Below, piece after piece: positions 17,344 through 26,851 of a stretch of DNA of 64,000 nucleotides. Made by a program: the position numbers and the translations under genes. The DNA is from Shinella sp. CPCC 101442. Its GTDB lineage: Bacteria; Pseudomonadota; Alphaproteobacteria; Rhizobiales; Rhizobiaceae. Under the pieces are notes generated by a model. That model had not been told where the DNA came from. It made no database searches and saw only the letters and a list, made by a program, of their open reading frames with translations. Location of the stretch: contig NZ_JALIQS010000015.1 in NCBI RefSeq assembly GCF_024704725.1, positions 1 to 64,000 of the forward strand. Direction: 5' to 3'. How positions within the stretch are numbered: position 1 is the first letter of the stretch; every line of letters starts with the position of its first letter.

Positions 17344-17955
17344 ATGCTGACGCTCTTTCACGCCCCCCGCTCGCGCTCGTCGCGTATCGTCACGCTGCTT
17401 CGCGAGCTCGACGTCCTCGACAAGGTAGCGATCGAGATCGTCGACATCACCCGCGGCGATCGCACCGGCCGTAAAGATCCCAAGAACCCGCATCCGGAAG
17501 GCAAGGTGCCGCTGCTCGTCCATGACGGCGGCGTGATCTGGGAGAGCATCGCGATCATTCAGTACCTGACAGATCTCTTCCCGGAAAAGAAGATGGCGCC
17601 GGTTGCGGGCGACACGCAGCGCGGTCGGTATCTGAGCTGGCTCGCCTGGTATGCCGGCGTGGTTGAGCCTGTGCTCATCGCACAGGCCGCCGGGATCTCG
17701 CATCCTTTTGTGGATGCTACCTTCCGCGGCCCGGCGGAACTGGCGGCACGCCTTGAGGCCGCGCTTAGGGATAGCCCATATCTGATGGGAGAGCGGTACA
17801 CAGCTGTCGATCTGCTGCTGCATTCGCCCTTTGCCTGGTACCCTGCAGCGACGCCGGATAGCGACGTGGTCAAGGCCTGGATTGAGCGTTGCGGCGAGCG
17901 GCCACCGCTGCAATGGACCGCCGACTATGACGACCGCACCGTAGGTGCGGCTTGA
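17344..17955 (+). CDS. Glutathione S-transferase
   Basis: A 203-aa cytosolic GST. The N-terminal thioredoxin fold begins MLTLFHAPRSRSSRIVTLLR with a Ser near position 11-13 as likely catalytic residue. GKVPLLV supplies the cis-Pro and WESIAI the glutathione gamma-Glu contact. Residues 85-200 form the all-helical C-terminal domain with the usual YTAVDLLLHSP capping-box region. Electrophile or peroxide detoxification is likely but the substrate is not known. Divergent from the WYL regulator, which probably controls it. Confidence 0.88.
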   Translation: MLTLFHAPRSRSSRIVTLLRELDVLDKVAIEIVDITRGDRTGRKDPKNPHPEGKVPLLVHDGGVIWESIAIIQYLTDLFPEKKMAPVAGDTQRGRYLSWLAWYAGVVEPVLIAQAAGISHPFVDATFRGPAELAARLEAALRDSPYLMGERYTAVDLLLHSPFAWYPAATPDSDVVKAWIERCGERPPLQWTADYDDRTVGAA

Positions 17956-18275
17956 TCGCTGGCACTGGCCGCACCGACCGGGCGGCCATTTTCGCCTGAG
18001 ATTGACCGCGCCGTCACCCCCTAATGCTAAGGGGGTAGCATAGCGAGCACCATGATTCTGGCCGTTGTATCGAGCGCCTAGTCTGTCTGGACAATGCGTC
18101 GTTGGTTCAGCTCCTGTCGAAAGCAAATGGGGCTGTTGACCGTCCTGGACTCCGTCCGTGGCGGATTGGCTCGTGAAAACGGGATGATCACGCGGGGTCT
18201 TACCCATTGCGAATCTAGCGTCTGGCCGCATTTGAATACGGTCTTCGTGCGATGATGAATCACGGGGGTTGTGGT
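17956..18275. other. Intergenic region, one short hairpin
   Basis: ACCCCCT / AGGGGGT arms (18016-18036) form a hairpin about 60 bp after the GST stop, but no T-run follows. No gene was recognised in the remaining bases up to the end of the convergent DUF1185 gene. Confidence 0.4.
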
Positions 18276-18878
18276 TCAATTTCGACAAACAATAAGCGCG
18301 GCTTCGGCGTCCATTTCCGCAATATCTTGGAACCGATCGGCGATACGGGCGTGCGGGCGGCCGCCGTCGGCGGCGGCGATGGCGATGACGATCTCGTCGG
18401 GATGAGGCGCGTCGGCAATCTGGAAATTGGCGGTGAGGAAGTGCGAACGCTTGCCGTTCTCGCTCTTGTGCATCATGGGCAGGGAAAGCAGGGCGCCGGG
18501 CGCGTTGCGTGTGTTGGCGAATTCCAGGTAGTTGGTGCCGCCGATCGCATCGCGGAACGGATTGCCGAAGCGAAGCGTGTGGATCATCGCCGAGGCATGT
18601 TCGATTTCGCCGTTGACGCCGACGGCGGCGGCTTTTCCGCAGGCTTCGATGGTCTCCGCCGGCATCTGCGCCTTCAGGCGGCGGGTCATTTCCGTGCTGA
18701 GCGGCCCGACGATGCGGATGATCTCCGGCCGGAGGTCTTCGACGAAGCCCTTGCAAGCCCAGGGATTGCGGATGATGGCGGCGACGACAACGACATTGAA
18801 CGGCCGCGGCGCGGCTTTGCCGCCTTCGATATGGGTCTCCTCGAGGAAGGTGCAGATCTTTCGGATGTCGAGGGCCAT
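18276..18878 (-). CDS. DUF1185 (amino acid synthesis family) protein
   Basis: A 200-aa protein that matches the DUF1185 family, annotated elsewhere as amino acid synthesis family protein; the true activity is not established. Features: IRKICTFLEETHIEGGK at the N-terminus, RPFNVVVVAAIIRNPW, a conserved VGVNGEIEHASAMIHTL and the C-terminal DEIVIAIAAADGGRPHARI. It is divergent from the PucR-type regulator and the flavin-dependent catabolic operon and is therefore probably part of the same pathway. Confidence 0.8.
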   Translation of the reverse strand: MALDIRKICTFLEETHIEGGKAAPRPFNVVVVAAIIRNPWACKGFVEDLRPEIIRIVGPLSTEMTRRLKAQMPAETIEACGKAAAVGVNGEIEHASAMIHTLRFGNPFRDAIGGTNYLEFANTRNAPGALLSLPMMHKSENGKRSHFLTANFQIADAPHPDEIVIAIAAADGGRPHARIADRFQDIAEMDAEAALIVCRN

Positions 18879-19024
18879 GTCGTTTCCACCGTCTGTTGAA
18901 CTAACCGCAACCTAGCGTGTGGCCGTGCCCGGTCTTCCTCACATCCGGAGGAGCGAAGCAACATACCGTCCTCTGGAAACAAGTAGATTTCGGCGCCGCC
19001 GCGCCGCATTATCACTGTCTTGCA

Positions 19025-20848
19025 ATGAGGATGCGCGGCGCGTTGGACCAGAAATCACGGATACTGTCGCTTCGCGATGTTGCGAGCCAGATCAACAGCG
19101 GCGGCGATCTGTCGACTGTGCTGCAGGATCTCATCGCGGCCGCCTGCCGGCACGCCAACTGGGCGCTCGGCTCCATCATGGGTATCGATGCGGCGCACGG
19201 GTATGCCCATGTCATCGTACGGCATGACCCGACACTCCTTCAGCGCGACCTGCCGGACCGCTGGGAGCTGGCGACCAGCCCATCGCTGATCGCGCTCCAG
19301 CGCAACGAACCCGTCTACATCCGCGATGCGCGGGAAAGCACGGAATTTCCCGGCTATCGTAAGGAGGCATTCGAGCGCGATTACCGGACAGTGCTCGTCA
19401 TGCCGATGGACTGCGCCGACGCGGAAGGCCGACCGATGGTGCTGAGCGTGATCGCCCGCACGGTGACCGAGGTCACGGAGGACGACCTCGCCTTCCTCGG
19501 AACCATCATCCATCTCGGCGCGATCGCCGTCGAAAAGCAGCACCGCCTGGCGGCGGAAAAGCGCGGGTCGGAGCGGCTCGTCCGGGCACTTGCTGCACAT
19601 ACCTCGCTTTTGGAGCATGTACTCAGCGATGGTTCCGTCTCTTCGCTCGCCGCGATGGTGGGAAGGTTGCTGCCCAATCCGCTCGTCGTCGTGGATTTTA
19701 CCGTCAACCAGGTGATCGCCGGGCGCTCACCGCTGGCGACGGATTTTGACGATCCCGCCTGGCAGGCGGCGGCGCCCACAGTTTTCGCCCGCGTGCTCAT
19801 TCGTGCGGCGCGGGAGGCGGTGGAACGCGGCAGTACCGAAACCACACCGATTTTCCTTGAAGAGAGCGCGCGGCGGCTGCGCGTCTCCGCCCGCGTCGAA
19901 CCGCTTATGGTGGACCGCCAGTTGGTCGGGGCGCTGGTGATTTTCCCCTTCGCGGCTGCCGAAGGCGAGCTGGACCAGTTGATGCTCGACAGTGCGAAAT
20001 TTGCACTCAGCGTGCAGATGATGCGCAGCTTCCTGCGTTTCCGCTTCGAGACGCGCACGCAAAGCGAGCTTTTCTTCGAGATCGTTGAGAGGCGCTGGCG
20101 GGATGCGGCCGATATTGGCCAGCGTGCCGCGCGGCTCGGGCTTGATCTATCGCTGCCGCAGCAGATGATCGTGGTCGATTTCCCGGTGCGGGCCAAGGCA
20201 TTCGGCGGCGGCTCCATAGACGTGGAGCACACGCTGTCGCGCATCATGCAACAGGCCTCGGTCGAGGCCGGACTTGTGGCGATCGATGGCGGCGTCGTCT
20301 GCCTCATGAAACATGAGGCTGGGCACCGGCAGGAACGCACCACGAAACTCATGCGCCGTATCGCCGACGAGCTTGGCCGTTATCTCGGAGAACCGCCGAT
20401 CGTGGTTGCCGGAAGCCGTTGCAGCGGCCTCGATGATTATGCCACGGCCTGGGAACGATGCAGCCGCATGATCCGCATCGGCCGTTCCTTCGGGTTAACG
20501 GGCGCGCTCTCCACACAGGATTTCGGGCCGCTGCCCATGCTTGTTTCCGCTGCCGATGTCGGCGACGTGCGCAGTTTTGTGCGCGATAGCGTCGGGGCGA
20601 TCGCCGAGCACGACCGGGAAAATGGCACGCCCTATCTGGAAACACTTTCCGCCTATCTGGAGGAAGGCTGCCGCAGCCAGGCTTGCGCGGACCGTCTCGG
20701 CCTACACGTCACGACGCTGCGCTACCGGCTGGCGCGCATTCAGGAACTCTTCGGCATCGACGTGGAAACGCCGGAACGACGCTTTTCCGTGGAGCTTGCG
20801 CTTCGTCTCCACAGTGTCATCGACAATCACGCCGTCGGCGAGCGCTGA
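19025..20848 (+). CDS. PucR-family regulator with N-terminal GAF-like domain
   Basis: About 607 aa from the ATG at 19025 (alternative ATG at 19031; a longer upstream frame lacks support). Residues about 20-170 look like a GAF sensor (DLIAAACRHANWALGSIMGI). The centre is a long linker. The C-terminal 60 residues carry the PucR-type HTH (GCRSQACADRLGLHVTTLRY then RLARIQELFG). Such proteins activate purine and aromatic-like catabolic operons on sensing a substrate. It lies directly upstream of and co-oriented with the flavin reductase operon (140 bp gap) and divergent from the DUF1185 gene. Confidence 0.85.
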   Translation: MRMRGALDQKSRILSLRDVASQINSGGDLSTVLQDLIAAACRHANWALGSIMGIDAAHGYAHVIVRHDPTLLQRDLPDRWELATSPSLIALQRNEPVYIRDARESTEFPGYRKEAFERDYRTVLVMPMDCADAEGRPMVLSVIARTVTEVTEDDLAFLGTIIHLGAIAVEKQHRLAAEKRGSERLVRALAAHTSLLEHVLSDGSVSSLAAMVGRLLPNPLVVVDFTVNQVIAGRSPLATDFDDPAWQAAAPTVFARVLIRAAREAVERGSTETTPIFLEESARRLRVSARVEPLMVDRQLVGALVIFPFAAAEGELDQLMLDSAKFALSVQMMRSFLRFRFETRTQSELFFEIVERRWRDAADIGQRAARLGLDLSLPQQMIVVDFPVRAKAFGGGSIDVEHTLSRIMQQASVEAGLVAIDGGVVCLMKHEAGHRQERTTKLMRRIADELGRYLGEPPIVVAGSRCSGLDDYATAWERCSRMIRIGRSFGLTGALSTQDFGPLPMLVSAADVGDVRSFVRDSVGAIAEHDRENGTPYLETLSAYLEEGCRSQACADRLGLHVTTLRYRLARIQELFGIDVETPERRFSVELALRLHSVIDNHAVGER

Positions 20849-20988
20849 ACGTAAAGACCTTTGCTGCCCCCTGCCTCTCCTCCGAACCGGAGCAGAACAA
20901 CACCATCGTCCCCTCCGTTCAGCGGGAAGCACCCGCCGTCCGCGCCGGGTAGCGTTCTCCCAACGAAATGAGGAGAGAGATTGCGGGC

Positions 20989-21981
20989 ATGGCGGACGAG
21001 GCGACAGCACAGGACGCACCGATCGACCCCGTCGCGCTTCGCCGCGCGTTCGGTACCTTCGTCACCGGCGTCACGATTCTCACCACCTGCGAGGCCGACG
21101 GCACGCCACGTGGCATGACGGCCAATTCCTTCACCTCCGTCTCGCTAGATCCGCCGCTCCTGCTCGTCTGTGTCGCCAAGTCGGCGTCCAGCTATGCCAC
21201 CTTCACCGCGGCGAACTGTTTCGCAGTTAACATCCTGCATGAAGGTCAGGTCGATGTCTCGGCGATCTTCGCCTCAAAGTCGCCGGACAAATTCAAATCG
21301 GTCAACCACGACCGGGTGCACACCGGGGCGCCTGTGCTGACGGACAGCCTGACCTGGTTCGATTGCAGCCTCACCAGTTCCGTCGATGCCGGCGATCATG
21401 CGATCCTGATCGGCCAGGTGCGCGCCTTTGGCACGAGCCCAACCGCACCGCTTGGCTTCTGCCGCGGGCGCTATGCCAGCGTGAAGGACCCACTGCCGGC
21501 CGGCTGGCTTGCTTCGCACGGCATGATCATCGGCTATCTCATCGAGGCTGGCGACGGGTTGTTGCTGTGCTCGGACGGTAAAGGGGGGTGGGTGTTGCCC
21601 TCTGCGCGCCGCCGCAAGGCCGACCGCGAACTGATGCTGGACGGCGGGGATGCGCTGCGCCTCGTGCCGGAGGAAACCTTCCTCTTTTCCGTCTTCGACG
21701 TTGCCGACAGCGATCCCGGATATCTCGTCTACCGGGCGCGACTGGCAGGGGAGGGTGCGCAGATCAGCCTGCCTGACACCCTGCGTTTCTTTCCCGTCGA
21801 GGACCTGCCTTACGATGCGATCGCCACCCACGAACTGCGCTCCATGCTGCGGCGCTACGTGCAGGAGCGCCAGGCGGGCCGTTTCGGCATCTACATGGAT
21901 TCCGACGATGGCGGCCGCGTCGCGATGATCGACGGGCAGGCTCGCGCCTGGCTCCAGGCCTCCCAAGACCAAGGACAATGA
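20989..21981 (+). CDS. Flavin reductase-family protein with C-terminal extension
   Basis: 330 aa. Residues about 10-165 form the FMN-binding split-barrel flavin reductase domain (ALRRAFGTFVTGVTILTT, GMTANSFTSVSLDPPLL, FAVNILHEGQ), the kind that supplies reduced flavin to a two-component monooxygenase. Residues 175-330 form an additional domain not present in minimal reductases; its GYLIEAGDGLLLC and GGWVLPSARRRKADREL segments vaguely resemble a Nudix-like fold, but a complete Nudix box is not seen. The ATG at 20989 is preferred because AGGAGAGA lies 10 nt upstream. The stop is 1 bp from the aldehyde dehydrogenase start. Confidence 0.85.
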   Translation: MADEATAQDAPIDPVALRRAFGTFVTGVTILTTCEADGTPRGMTANSFTSVSLDPPLLLVCVAKSASSYATFTAANCFAVNILHEGQVDVSAIFASKSPDKFKSVNHDRVHTGAPVLTDSLTWFDCSLTSSVDAGDHAILIGQVRAFGTSPTAPLGFCRGRYASVKDPLPAGWLASHGMIIGYLIEAGDGLLLCSDGKGGWVLPSARRRKADRELMLDGGDALRLVPEETFLFSVFDVADSDPGYLVYRARLAGEGAQISLPDTLRFFPVEDLPYDAIATHELRSMLRRYVQERQAGRFGIYMDSDDGGRVAMIDGQARAWLQASQDQGQ

Positions 21982-21982
21982 C

Positions 21983-23497
21983 ATGAAGACGACAGTCAGC
22001 ACCATCGAAGGTTCGCGCCAGCAGCTGTTCATCGGTGGTGAATTCGTGGCGCCAAAGGGCGGCAATTATATCCGGAGCTATAATCCGACGACTGGCGAGC
22101 CCTGGTACGAATTTGCCGAAGCCGATGCGGATGATGTGGCGATCGCTGTCGCCGCCGCAAGCGCTGCCTTCCGCAATCCCAACTGGCGACGCATGACGCA
22201 GACCGACCGCGGGGCTCTGCTTCGGCGCCTCGCCGAACTCGTCCGCGCAAATGCCGATGCGCTCGCCGAAATCGAGACGCGCGACAATGGCAAGCTCCTG
22301 AAAGAGACGCGGGCGCAGATGCGCGCCATGCCGGACAGCTACCATTATTTCGCCGGCATGGCCGACAAGCTGCAGGGCGATACGATCCCGATCAACCGGC
22401 TCGACACGCTGAACATCAACCTGCGCGAACCACTCGGCGTCGTCGGCATGATCACGCCGTGGAATTCTCCGTTGATGCTGTTGACCGGCACGCTGGCGCC
22501 ATGCCTTGCTATCGGCAACACTGTCGTCATCAAGCCGTCCGAACATGCCACGGCCTCGACACTGGCGCTTGCCGAACTGATCCAAGAAGCGGGCTTTCCG
22601 GCGGGCGTGGTCAATGTGGTGACGGGCACTGGCCAGAGCGCAGGCGAAGCGCTCACGCGTCATGCGGGCGTTGCGAAATACGTCTTTACCGGCAGCACGG
22701 CGACCGGCCGGCGCATCGCCGGCAATGCAGCACAGAACCTCGTTCCCTGCTCCATGGAGCTTGGCGGCAAGTCGCCCCACGTCGTCTTCGGCGATGTCGA
22801 TATCGAGCATGCGGTGAACGGCGTCGTCTCCGGCGTCTTTGCCGCGGCGGGCCAGACCTGCGTTGCCGGCTCGCGCTGCTTCGTCGAGGCGAGCGTCTAC
22901 GACAGGTTCATCGATGCACTAATATCTCGCACGCAGCGTATCCGGGTGGGTCTGCCAACTGCCGAGGATACCGATGTCGGGCCGCTGGCGCTTGCCGACC
23001 AACTGTCGAAGGTCGCGGCCTATGTCGCCTCGGGCGTGAAGGAGGGTGCGAAAGTGGCCGTTGGCGGTGGGCGACCACAGAAGGCCGATCTTGCGCCGGG
23101 CGGCTGGTATTTCGAGCCGACGGTCATGGTCGATGCGCAAAACGACATGGCCTTCATGCTCGACGAACTCTTTGGTCCTGTTGTGGGCGTCATGGCCTTC
23201 CGCGACGAGGCGGAGATGATCGAACTGGCCAACGACACGCGCTACGGCCTCGCTTCCGGCATCTGGACGAAGGACATCGACCGGGCGCTGCGCTTTGCCA
23301 ATCGCATCGAGGCGGGCACGGTCTGGGTCAATACCTACCGCTCAGCCTCCTTCATGTCGGCCAATGGCGGCTTCAAGGAGAGCGGTTACGGCCGGCGCGG
23401 TGGCTTCGAGGTCATGCACGAGTTCTCGCGTTTGAAGAACGTCATCATCGATTATTCCGGCGCCATGCAGGACCCCTTCGTCATCCGCCTCAAATAA
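21983..23497 (+). CDS. NAD(P)-dependent aldehyde dehydrogenase
   Basis: A 504-aa ALDH-superfamily enzyme oxidising an aldehyde to an acid. All catalytic residues are present: Asn161 (ITPWNSP), Lys184 (VVIKPSEH), Glu259 (SMELGGKSP) and Cys293 (AGQTCVAG). Length is typical. It begins 1 bp after the flavin reductase stop, so the two are translationally coupled. In this operon it probably oxidises an aldehyde released by the monooxygenase or the hydrolase; the substrate is unknown. Confidence 0.93.
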   Translation: MKTTVSTIEGSRQQLFIGGEFVAPKGGNYIRSYNPTTGEPWYEFAEADADDVAIAVAAASAAFRNPNWRRMTQTDRGALLRRLAELVRANADALAEIETRDNGKLLKETRAQMRAMPDSYHYFAGMADKLQGDTIPINRLDTLNINLREPLGVVGMITPWNSPLMLLTGTLAPCLAIGNTVVIKPSEHATASTLALAELIQEAGFPAGVVNVVTGTGQSAGEALTRHAGVAKYVFTGSTATGRRIAGNAAQNLVPCSMELGGKSPHVVFGDVDIEHAVNGVVSGVFAAAGQTCVAGSRCFVEASVYDRFIDALISRTQRIRVGLPTAEDTDVGPLALADQLSKVAAYVASGVKEGAKVAVGGGRPQKADLAPGGWYFEPTVMVDAQNDMAFMLDELFGPVVGVMAFRDEAEMIELANDTRYGLASGIWTKDIDRALRFANRIEAGTVWVNTYRSASFMSANGGFKESGYGRRGGFEVMHEFSRLKNVIIDYSGAMQDPFVIRLK

Positions 23498-23518
23498 TCA
23501 GCATCGAAAGGCAGAACC

Positions 23519-24595
23519 ATGAAGTTCGCAGTCTCGCTCACGATGGAACGCTTTTCGCCGAATGTGCCCATGGCCACGGTGAAGAACAACCTCCTGACGC
23601 TGGCCCGCATGGCAGACGAGGGCGGTTTCGAGATGCTCTGGACGGCGGAGCACCACACGCTCGAATGCACGATCTCGCCGAACCCGTTCCAGACGCTCGT
23701 CTGGCTGGCGCAGCACACGGACAATATCCGGCTCGGCACTTCGACGCTGGTCGCGCCCTATTGGAACCCGATCCGGCTCGCCGGCGAATCCGCGCTTTGC
23801 GACCACCTGACGAATGGCCGCCTGGAATTCGGCATAGCGCGCGGTTCCTACCAGTACGAATTCGATCGGATGGCTGGTGGCATGCCGCAGCAGGAAGGCG
23901 TCGCCTATCTGAAGGAGCTGGTGCCGGCGGTGAAGAAGCTGTGGGCCGGCGACTATGCCCATGACGGGCACTACTGGAAGTTCCCGCTGACCGCCGCCGT
24001 GCCGAAGCCATTGCAGCAGCCACATCCGCGCGTCTGGGTCGCGGCGCGCGATCCCGGTACCTTCGACTGGGCAATCGCCAATGGCGCCAGCATCCTCTCG
24101 ACGCCGCTTTCCGCCCCGGCTGCGGAAATCCAGATTCTTTCCGACAAATTCCATCGCGCGGTGGCAGATCATCCGGAGGTGCCGCGTCCTCGTTTCATGA
24201 TGCAGCGGCGCACCTGCGTCTACGACCGGCTGGACGGCTGGGAAAGGGCCGTGCAGCACAGCATGGATTACGGCCGAGCCTTCGAGAACCTGATGCAGAA
24301 TGTCGGTACCGTGCAGGACGGTTTTCCGGAGGCTGTGCCTTATGAATCGGTGCGCGGCAAGGAAAACTACAATCCGGAAAACATCCGCAAGAACCTGATG
24401 TTCGGCACGCCGGACGAGGTGATCGAGAAGCTGATGGTCTTCGAGGCGGCCGGTGTCGATCAATATTGCCTCGGCCTCACCTTCAACCTGCCTTTCGAAC
24501 TGCAAAAGCGCACGATCGAGCTATTCGTGAAGGAAATCATGCCCGTCTTTGCTGCGCGCGAGAACGACCGCAAACGAGCCGCTGCGGGGCGTTGA
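23519..24595 (+). CDS. LLM-class (luciferase-like) flavin-dependent monooxygenase
   Basis: 358 aa with the bacterial luciferase-like TIM-barrel pattern: MKFAVSLTMERFSPNVP at the N-terminus, EMLWTAEHHTLE, RLGTSTLVAPYWNPIRLAGE and GRLEFGIARGSYQYEFDR. This class uses reduced FMN, here probably delivered by the flavin reductase two genes upstream. Such pairs cleave rings or C-N/C-S bonds (for example RutA with RutF). The start has AAAGGCAG upstream, 21 bp after the ALDH stop. Substrate unknown. Confidence 0.9.
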   Translation: MKFAVSLTMERFSPNVPMATVKNNLLTLARMADEGGFEMLWTAEHHTLECTISPNPFQTLVWLAQHTDNIRLGTSTLVAPYWNPIRLAGESALCDHLTNGRLEFGIARGSYQYEFDRMAGGMPQQEGVAYLKELVPAVKKLWAGDYAHDGHYWKFPLTAAVPKPLQQPHPRVWVAARDPGTFDWAIANGASILSTPLSAPAAEIQILSDKFHRAVADHPEVPRPRFMMQRRTCVYDRLDGWERAVQHSMDYGRAFENLMQNVGTVQDGFPEAVPYESVRGKENYNPENIRKNLMFGTPDEVIEKLMVFEAAGVDQYCLGLTFNLPFELQKRTIELFVKEIMPVFAARENDRKRAAAGR

Positions 24596-24597
24596 CG

Positions 24598-25410
24598 ATG
24601 GGGAAAACGCTGGAGCACAGGTTCGGTGAGGTTACGCTCAACTATCGCCTCGATGGCGACGGCGGCGAACCGCTCGTCTGCATCCACGGGGTCGGTTCCT
24701 ATCTGGAGGCCTGGTCGGGCGTGGTGGAGCGGTTGAAGGACCGCTTCACGATCCTCACCTTCGATCTCAGGGGCCACGGCCAGTCGAGCCATATCAAGGG
24801 TCGCTACGAGATCGATGATTTTGTCGCCGAAACGCTGGCGCTTGCAGACAAAGTGGGTTTCTCGACCTTCAACCTCGCCGGCTTTTCACTCGGCGGCTTG
24901 ATCGCCCAGCGCCTCGCGCTGACTTATCTTCCGCGGCTGCGGCGGCTCGTGCTGCTCTCCACGGTCGCCGGCCGGACGCCGGAAGAGCGCGCGCGTGTTC
25001 TGGCGCGGCTCGCGGCCCTGCAGGCCGGTACACCATCTGACCACCACAACGCTTCGCTGTCCCGCTGGCTGACGGAAAGCTTCCAGGACGCGCACGCCGA
25101 TACCATCGCCTGGCTTCGGGCCCGCGATGCGGAAAATGATCCGGATTGTTACGCTTCCGCCTACCGCGTGCTTGCCGAAACGGATTTCGGCGGTTTTCTC
25201 GACCAGATCCGCTGCCCGACGTTGATTGCAACCGGCGAGGACGATGTGGGCTCCAATCCACGCATGGCCCGCTACATGCACGAGCGCATTCCCGGTTCGA
25301 CGCTCGCCATATTCCCCGGCCTGCGGCACTCCATCCTGATCGAAGCCCCTGACGTCGTGGCTGATGCCATGGCCGCGTTCCTGATAAAGTCGGAGGCAGC
25401 CCATGGATGA
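24598..25410 (+). CDS. Alpha/beta hydrolase (PcaD/RutD-like)
   Basis: 270 aa. Oxyanion region VCIHGVGSY, nucleophile elbow GFSLGG (Ser97), a GEDD acid loop and GLRHSILIEAP with the catalytic His near 247. Overall similarity is to 3-oxoadipate enol-lactonase (PcaD) and RutD-type hydrolases. The ATG at 24598 lies 2 bp after the monooxygenase stop; an upstream in-frame start would overlap that gene. It overlaps the following decarboxylase-like gene by 8 bp. It probably hydrolyses the lactone, ester or amide formed by the monooxygenase step. Confidence 0.88.
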   Translation: MGKTLEHRFGEVTLNYRLDGDGGEPLVCIHGVGSYLEAWSGVVERLKDRFTILTFDLRGHGQSSHIKGRYEIDDFVAETLALADKVGFSTFNLAGFSLGGLIAQRLALTYLPRLRRLVLLSTVAGRTPEERARVLARLAALQAGTPSDHHNASLSRWLTESFQDAHADTIAWLRARDAENDPDCYASAYRVLAETDFGGFLDQIRCPTLIATGEDDVGSNPRMARYMHERIPGSTLAIFPGLRHSILIEAPDVVADAMAAFLIKSEAAHG

Positions 25411-25792
25411 AGCGCTCCGCAAGCAGGGCGAGGCCGTGCGGCGACGCGTACTCGGCGACGACTATGTCGACCGCGCAATGAAAGGCGCGGATGCCTTCGC
25501 CGCGCCCCTGCAGGATCTCTTGAATGAATATTGCTGGGGCATGGTCTGGGCGGATGATGGCCTTGATCTCAAGCAGCGCAGCCTCCTCAACCTCGGCATG
25601 CTGGCGGCAAGCAACCGCATGAACGAATTCGGCCTTCATTTCCGCGGCGCGATCCGCAATGGCCTGACGGACAGGGAACTCCAGGCGGCGCTGGTGCAGA
25701 TCGCGGTCTATTGCGGCGTGCCAGCCGGCGTCGAGGCCTTTCGCGTGGCGCGCGCCATGCGGGCCGAGATGGCCGGAGAGGGGGCGGCTTGA
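25403..25792 (+). CDS. Carboxymuconolactone decarboxylase-family protein (PcaC-like)
   Basis: 129 aa, with the whole CMD fold in one domain. LNEYCWGMVWADDGLDLKQR, NEFGLHFRGAIRNGLT and ALVQIAVYCGVPAGVEAFR closely follow 4-carboxymuconolactone decarboxylase. It carries Cys in YCGVPAG and a His in the LHFRGA segment, as in PcaC. It overlaps the hydrolase gene by 8 bp. PcaC- and PcaD-like genes side by side recall the protocatechuate pathway, but no dioxygenase or cycloisomerase is present, so another substrate is likely. Confidence 0.88.
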   Translation: MDEALRKQGEAVRRRVLGDDYVDRAMKGADAFAAPLQDLLNEYCWGMVWADDGLDLKQRSLLNLGMLAASNRMNEFGLHFRGAIRNGLTDRELQAALVQIAVYCGVPAGVEAFRVARAMRAEMAGEGAA

Positions 25793-25939
25793 TTTCCGTC
25801 ATTCCGGCGGAGCCCGGCGGCAGGCGCTGCTTGGGAACGCCGGAAGACGGGATGCGCCACAGGCCGCAAGATTATTCACAACGGCGGGAAGAGGAAGCCG
25901 CGCCGTCCACGAAACAACAATAGACAGAGGGAACAACAC

Positions 25940-26773
25940 ATGATGAAGATTTCGACAGTTGCGGCGCTCGCCGCCTCTATTGCTCTTTCGCTTGCCGCCG
26001 TGCCCGCCAAGGCCGGCGAAGTGCTGGACCGCGTGCTCGCCGCCAAGACGCTGAAGGTCGCGACGGACGCCAACTGGGCACCACAATCCTTCGTCAACGA
26101 CAAGAACGAGATGGACGGCTTCGACGTCGATGTCGCCAAGGAGATCGGCAAGCATCTCGGTGTTTCCGTCGAATTCGTGACGCCGGGCTGGGACATCATC
26201 ACCGCCGGCAAGTGGCAGGGCCGTTGGGACATGCATATCGGATCGATGACGCCCACCAAGGCGCGTGCCGAGCTCTTCGATTTCCCGGCCGTCTATTATT
26301 ACACACCAGCAGCTGTCGCCGTGCACAAGGACAGCAAGGCCGGAAAGCTCGAGGATCTCGAGGGCAAAAGTGTGGGCGTGACGGCGACCTCGACCTTCGA
26401 GGCCTATGCCAACCAGGACCTGACACTGGATGCCGCTGGCGCGCCAGCTTTTACCTACGCGTTCAAGCCGGGTGAGGTAAAATCCTACGCCAACTCGACG
26501 ACCGCCTTTGATGACCTGCGTCTTGGCGATGGCACACGTCTCTACGCCGTCGTTTCGTCGCTGCCGAGCATTATTGACGCTGAAAAGGCTGGATATCCGA
26601 TCAAGCAGCTCGGCAAGCCGGTGTTCTTCGAGCCGCTGGCGGTCGCCGTGGAACACGGCGACACGGAGCTGAGCACAAAGATCGCCGAGGCCGTCAAGAC
26701 CATGCAGGCGGATGGCACGCTGAGCAAGCTGTCCGTCAAGTGGTACGGCGTCGACTACACGGTCACCCAGTAA
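25940..26773 (+). CDS. Polar amino-acid type ABC transporter substrate-binding protein
   Basis: 277 aa with a signal peptide (MMKISTVAALAASIALSLAA, cleavage near AKA-G) and the SBP family-3 fold: LKVATDANWAPQSFVNDKNE, DGFDVDVAKEIGKHLG, then a DMHIGSMTPT hinge segment. Periplasmic. It is followed by a permease and an ATPase gene and lies 147 bp behind the catabolic operon, so it probably imports the compound degraded by that operon. The stop codon lies inside a 21-bp tandem duplication. Confidence 0.92.
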   Translation: MMKISTVAALAASIALSLAAVPAKAGEVLDRVLAAKTLKVATDANWAPQSFVNDKNEMDGFDVDVAKEIGKHLGVSVEFVTPGWDIITAGKWQGRWDMHIGSMTPTKARAELFDFPAVYYYTPAAVAVHKDSKAGKLEDLEGKSVGVTATSTFEAYANQDLTLDAAGAPAFTYAFKPGEVKSYANSTTAFDDLRLGDGTRLYAVVSSLPSIIDAEKAGYPIKQLGKPVFFEPLAVAVEHGDTELSTKIAEAVKTMQADGTLSKLSVKWYGVDYTVTQ

Positions 26774-26799
26774 CATCCGACGGTCACCCAGTAACATCC
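26760..26799 (+). repeat. Tandem duplication across a stop codon
   Basis: The 19-nt unit CGGTCACCCAGTAACATCC occurs at 26760-26778 and again at 26781-26799 (period 21). The first unit holds the last codons and stop (TAA) of the substrate-binding protein gene. The second copy is downstream and non-coding. It looks like a recent slippage or duplication event. Confidence 0.9.
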
Positions 26800-26851
26800 A
26801 CCGGCGCGCGGTCCGGCTTGCCGGATCGCGCCCAATCCTGAAGGAGCGGAG

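Noticed and set aside
17272-18756. Minus-strand frame of 494 codons across the GST gene
   Set aside because: It overlaps both the GST and DUF1185 genes, which have clear family motifs in other frames.
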